From contig DAOVPH010000050.1 of the NCBI GenBank assembly GCA_030629295.1, forward strand, positions 1 to 9,566: a stretch of DNA of 9,566 nucleotides, read 5' to 3'. Each line of letters starts with the position of its first letter. Position 1 is the first letter of the stretch. A program made the position numbers and the translations under genes. This stretch comes from Candidatus Latescibacterota bacterium (GTDB lineage Bacteria; Latescibacterota; MVCY01). Under the pieces are notes generated by a model. The model was given only the letters and a program-made list of their open reading frames with translations. It was not told the origin of the DNA and searched no databases. Below, piece after piece: positions 6,605-9,566 of this stretch.

Positions 6605-7504
6605 CTACGCCCTCGGATGCGCCTGATGGTAAATCTTTTTCAGTCTGTCGGTGGTAACATGGGTATAAATCTGAGTAGTGGAGAGACTTACATGTCCCAG
6701 CAACTCTTTAACCGCCTGCAGGTCAGCCCCGTTGTCTAACAGGTGAGTGGCAAAAGTGTGTCTTAAGACATGGGGACTTAGTCCCTTCTGCTCTGAGACC
6801 ATAAAAAGATGCCGGGTGACGATTCTCTGGACGCCCCGCTGGCTCAACCGCCTGCCGTAGCGATTCAGGAAAAGGGCCGGGGTTTGTCTGGCAAGCTGCT
6901 GCAGCAACCTTTCCCGCCAGGGCAGGTACTCTCTGATACCCTCCAGCGCCTTGCCTCCAACAGGTACCACCCGCTGTTTTCTTCCCTTGCCTTTAACCTT
7001 AACCACCCCACCTAACATATCTACTGAAGGGATGTCCAGGCCCACCAGCTCGCTCACCCTGATCCCTGTTCCGTAAAGTACCTCCAGCAGGGCATGGTTT
7101 CTCCGACTGAAGAAGTCTTCTCCCCTAGGCAACTCCATTGCCCTTTTTGCCTGTTCTACATCCAGAAAAAGAGGAAGCTTTTTGTCTAGCTTAGGAGAGG
7201 TAATCCCGTAAGCCGGATTCTGTTGCAGAATTTTCATTCTACACAGATATTTAAAGAAGGAGCGAATACTGGCTAACTTGCGAGCCACCGAACGCCGCTG
7301 GAGGCCTCTCCGCCTCAATGTGCCCAGAAAATGGCGGATACAGGCCTGATTGACATCCTGAGGACCGACAACAGCGCTTTGCAAATGATCGCCAACAAAA
7401 GCGATAAACTGCTTAAGATCATTCCGATAGGCGCAAAGCGTCTTCTCCGAGAAATCCCGTTCTGCCTCTAAATATCGAAGGAACTGCTCGACAGCCTTTC
7501 GCAT
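6605..7504 (-). CDS. xerC: tyrosine recombinase XerC
   Basis: XerC-type recombinases act at dif sites to resolve chromosome dimers at division, usually together with XerD. The 299-aa product has the normal length. An N-terminal SAM-like DNA-binding domain spans about residues 1-90, with FLRYLEAERDFSEKTLCAYR near the start. The catalytic domain holds the full set: Arg149 (TGIRVSEL), Lys173 (KGKGRKQR), His245 and Arg248 (SPHVLRHTFATHLL), His271 (LLGHVSLSTTQIY) and the nucleophile Tyr280. XerC rather than XerD is chosen from its place between topA and hslVU, the usual xerC (codV) position, so the exact paralogue is partly inferred. The ATG at 7504 is 3 bp after the topA stop, and its binding site GAGGAG lies inside the end of topA, so translation is probably coupled. 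No neighbouring gene suggests an integrase of a mobile element. Confidence 0.93.
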   Translation of the reverse strand: MRKAVEQFLRYLEAERDFSEKTLCAYRNDLKQFIAFVGDHLQSAVVGPQDVNQACIRHFLGTLRRRGLQRRSVARKLASIRSFFKYLCRMKILQQNPAYGITSPKLDKKLPLFLDVEQAKRAMELPRGEDFFSRRNHALLEVLYGTGIRVSELVGLDIPSVDMLGGVVKVKGKGRKQRVVPVGGKALEGIREYLPWRERLLQQLARQTPALFLNRYGRRLSQRGVQRIVTRHLFMVSEQKGLSPHVLRHTFATHLLDNGADLQAVKELLGHVSLSTTQIYTHVTTDRLKKIYHQAHPRA

Positions 7505-7507
7505 CTT

Positions 7508-9566
7508 TCAGCTCTCCTCTGGGAATTCTGCTTTACAACTGGGACATTGCAAGAAGGTGCCTTTATCTGGAGTCGCCTTTTCCACTAAGAACGAGGCACC
7601 GCATTGGGAGCACTTCTGAGCTACCGGTTTGTCCCAGGAGGCGAACTTACACTTGGGATAGTTGCTGCAACCGTAAAAGACCCTTCCTTTTTTAGTTCTG
7701 CGTTCCACTATTTCACCTTCGCATTCGGGTTGGGAACAAGGGATACCCAGGGTGAGAGACTTAGTATTTTTGCATTTCGGGTAGGCAGAACAGGCCAGGA
7801 ATCTACCGTATTTACCCGATTTAACCACCATCGACGCGCCGCACTTATCGCACACCTGTCCAGTTGGTTCTGGCTCAACCTCTTCCTGGTTAAGAGGACG
7901 GGCGTTTTTGCACTCGGGGAACCCAGAGCAAGAGAGAAATCTCCCGTGGCGTCCCCATCTGATGACCATCGGACGGCCGCATTTCTCACAGGTCTGGTCA
8001 GTGGGCTCTTGCAACGACTTCTTCAGCTCTGTCCGCTGCTCCTTAGCCTGAGAAAGGGTGCTTTCAAAGGGGGTATAGAAATCAGTTACCACCTTGACCC
8101 AGCCTTCTTCCCCCGTCTCTATCCGGTCAAGAGACTCCTCCATTTTGGCGGTGAATTGGACATTGAAGATGTCGGGAAAGGCACTTACCAAAAGCTGATT
8201 CACCGTCATCCCCAGCTCGGCGGCAAATAGTCTGCCCTTATCCTTTTTCACATAGCCCCTATCTTGAATTACGCTTACAGTGGGGGCATAAGTGCTGGGA
8301 CGCCCAATACCCTTGGCTTCAAGCTCTTTGACTAAGGTGGCCTCGGTATACCGGGGTGGCGGCTCAGTGAAGTGCTGCTCGGGAGACAGCGAAACCAAGT
8401 TTAACTCCTCTCCCACGCTCAGACTCTGGGGAAGTTTTACCTGGATTTCCTCCTCCTGTTCATCCGTAGCTTCTTTATAGGCAACCATAAAACCCCGAAA
8501 GCTAATGATGGTCTCGGAGGCTCGAAACATATATCCATTGGCTTCTATTTCGACAGTGGTTACATCCAGCAAGGCCTGTTTCATCTGGGAGGCGATAAAC
8601 CTGGTCCATATCAATTCGTAGAGCCGCAGTTGCTCCGGGGCTAAGAATTTCTTCACCTTCTTCGGTGAATAGACAAGGGAGGTGGGTCTGATGGCCTCAT
8701 GGGCTCCCTGAGCTCTCTTGCCAGCTCGGAAAGCATTTGGCTTTGCGGGCACATACTCCACACCGTAAGAATCAGCAATATATTGTCTTGCGTCGGTTAT
8801 TGCCTCTTTGGCAACTCGGGGAGAGTCGGTTCGCATATAGGTGATCAGTCCTGTCCTGCCCTCTTTCAAGTCGATGCCCTCGTAGAGCTGCTGGGCGAGA
8901 GCCATTGTCCTTTTGGTGGAGAATTTGAGTCGCCTGCCGGCCTCCTGTTGGAGGGTGCTGGTGATAAACGGGGGCGCAGGATTCCTCTTCTGCTGTTTTC
9001 TCTTGATATCCACCACCCGGAAGATTTTCTCCTCCAGGTCAGAGACAATGGTGGTAGCGCTTTTTTGGTCAGGGATGCTGGCCTTTTTCCCGTCGATTTT
9101 GGCCAATTGTGCCTCAAATACCTTTGGTTCTATATCCCTCTGAGTGCAAAGGGCAGCGGTTATCGACCAGTACTCCTGGGGGACAAACTGGGTGATCTGC
9201 TCCTCGCGTTCACAGACCAAGCGGAGGGCAACCGATTGCACCCTACCTGCGCTCAGGCTGCCCCGATAAATCGTCTGCCACAGAAAGGGACTCACTTTAT
9301 AGCCTACCAGCCGGTCGATCACCCGCCGTGCCTGCTGAGCATTCACCCTATTTAGGTCCAACCCCAGGGGCCTCTTTTCCATAGCCTTAAGCACAGCGTT
9401 CCGGGTGATCTCGTTTAATAGAACTCGAGACATATTCTTGCTGTTGCCTATTTCATGGGCCACATGCCAGGCGATGGCCTCCCCTTCCCGGTCAGGGTCA
9501 GTAGCTAAGAATACTTTGGGAGCTTCCTTCGCTGCCTCCTTTAATTCCTTAACGATTTTACTCTTA
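7508..9566 (-). CDS. topA: DNA topoisomerase I (type IA), N-terminus beyond the window
   Basis: TopA relaxes negative supercoils by passing a strand through a transient single-strand break. The frame stays open to the window edge, so 685 residues are visible and roughly the first 75, the start of the Toprim domain, are missing. A GTG at 9463 is internal, because conserved sequence continues upstream of it, including DPDREGEAIAWH with the metal-binding DxD. The active-site tyrosine is in GLITYMRTDS (codon 8837-8839). EAKGIGRPSTYA and SAGRVQSVAL are further family motifs. The C-terminus holds four Cys4 zinc ribbons. Two of the type CxxC...C-x5-C start near 7990 and 7850, a third has CSQPEC, and a last one has CSQC...CPSC near 7530-7610. 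The gene ends 3 bp before xerC. Confidence 0.97.
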   Translation of the reverse strand, partial: KSKIVKELKEAAKEAPKVFLATDPDREGEAIAWHVAHEIGNSKNMSRVLLNEITRNAVLKAMEKRPLGLDLNRVNAQQARRVIDRLVGYKVSPFLWQTIYRGSLSAGRVQSVALRLVCEREEQITQFVPQEYWSITAALCTQRDIEPKVFEAQLAKIDGKKASIPDQKSATTIVSDLEEKIFRVVDIKRKQQKRNPAPPFITSTLQQEAGRRLKFSTKRTMALAQQLYEGIDLKEGRTGLITYMRTDSPRVAKEAITDARQYIADSYGVEYVPAKPNAFRAGKRAQGAHEAIRPTSLVYSPKKVKKFLAPEQLRLYELIWTRFIASQMKQALLDVTTVEIEANGYMFRASETIISFRGFMVAYKEATDEQEEEIQVKLPQSLSVGEELNLVSLSPEQHFTEPPPRYTEATLVKELEAKGIGRPSTYAPTVSVIQDRGYVKKDKGRLFAAELGMTVNQLLVSAFPDIFNVQFTAKMEESLDRIETGEEGWVKVVTDFYTPFESTLSQAKEQRTELKKSLQEPTDQTCEKCGRPMVIRWGRHGRFLSCSGFPECKNARPLNQEEVEPEPTGQVCDKCGASMVVKSGKYGRFLACSAYPKCKNTKSLTLGIPCSQPECEGEIVERRTKKGRVFYGCSNYPKCKFASWDKPVAQKCSQCGASFLVEKATPDKGTFLQCPSCKAEFPEES

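Noticed and set aside
6605..7504. Possibility that the tyrosine recombinase is a phage or island integrase
   Set aside because: Length, N-terminal domain and position beside topA and hslVU fit the chromosomal XerC; no att-like repeats or cargo genes are seen.
7604..8230. 208-aa open frame on the plus strand opposite topA
   Set aside because: It is a shadow of the zinc-ribbon region of topA with no recognisable domain.
8699..9355. 218-aa open frame on the plus strand opposite topA
   Set aside because: It is antisense to a well-conserved part of topA, matches no family, and has no convincing ribosome-binding site.

Overview
The window is a conserved bacterial housekeeping block. One gene on the plus strand, the RNA ligase rtcB (216-1646), converges on a seven-gene minus-strand series. 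In transcription order that series is topA (N-terminus cut off by the window edge), xerC, hslV, hslU, aroQ, galU and aspS. No rRNA, tRNA, CRISPR array, insertion sequence or phage gene was seen, and I found no candidate for a new multi-gene system.

The order topA-xerC-hslV-hslU recalls the topA-trmFO-xerC(codV)-hslV(clpQ)-hslU(clpY)-codY cluster of Firmicutes. Here trmFO is absent between topA and xerC, and aroQ-galU-aspS follow hslU where codY would be. AspRS is the short archaeal/eukaryotic type (433 aa, no bacterial GAD insertion). It carries His24 and Pro76 at the positions that separate non-discriminating from discriminating enzymes of this type. Together these suggest a bacterium of a deep-branching, Clostridia-like or candidate-phylum lineage, probably making Asn-tRNA by transamidation. 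No genus can be named from the sequence.

Layout: 1-215 holds a possible 3' end of an unidentified gene, two hairpins and the rtcB leader. 216-1646 is rtcB, and a strong intrinsic terminator at 1740-1771 lies between the convergent rtcB and aspS. 1773-3074 is aspS. 3075-3174 holds a compact multi-palindrome element with a perfect TATAAT at its centre. 3175-4065 is galU and 4077-4514 is aroQ, only 11 bp apart. 4546-5904 is hslU and 5921-6460 is hslV. 6461-6604 is almost filled by a 106-bp imperfect palindrome. 6605-7504 is xerC, 3 bp from topA (7508 to the window edge).

The genes cover DNA topology and chromosome dimer resolution (topA, xerC), ATP-dependent proteolysis (hslVU), the shikimate pathway (aroQ), UDP-glucose supply (galU), aspartyl-tRNA formation (aspS) and RNA repair or tRNA splicing (rtcB). 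Tight spacing supports co-transcription of topA-xerC, hslV-hslU and aroQ-galU. The two larger gaps, before hslV and before aspS, each contain a palindromic element and are the most interesting non-coding sequence here. Several starts were set by ribosome-binding sites and by agreement with conserved residue numbering: rtcB ATG at 216, galU ATG at 4065, hslU ATG at 5904 and hslV TTG at 6460.
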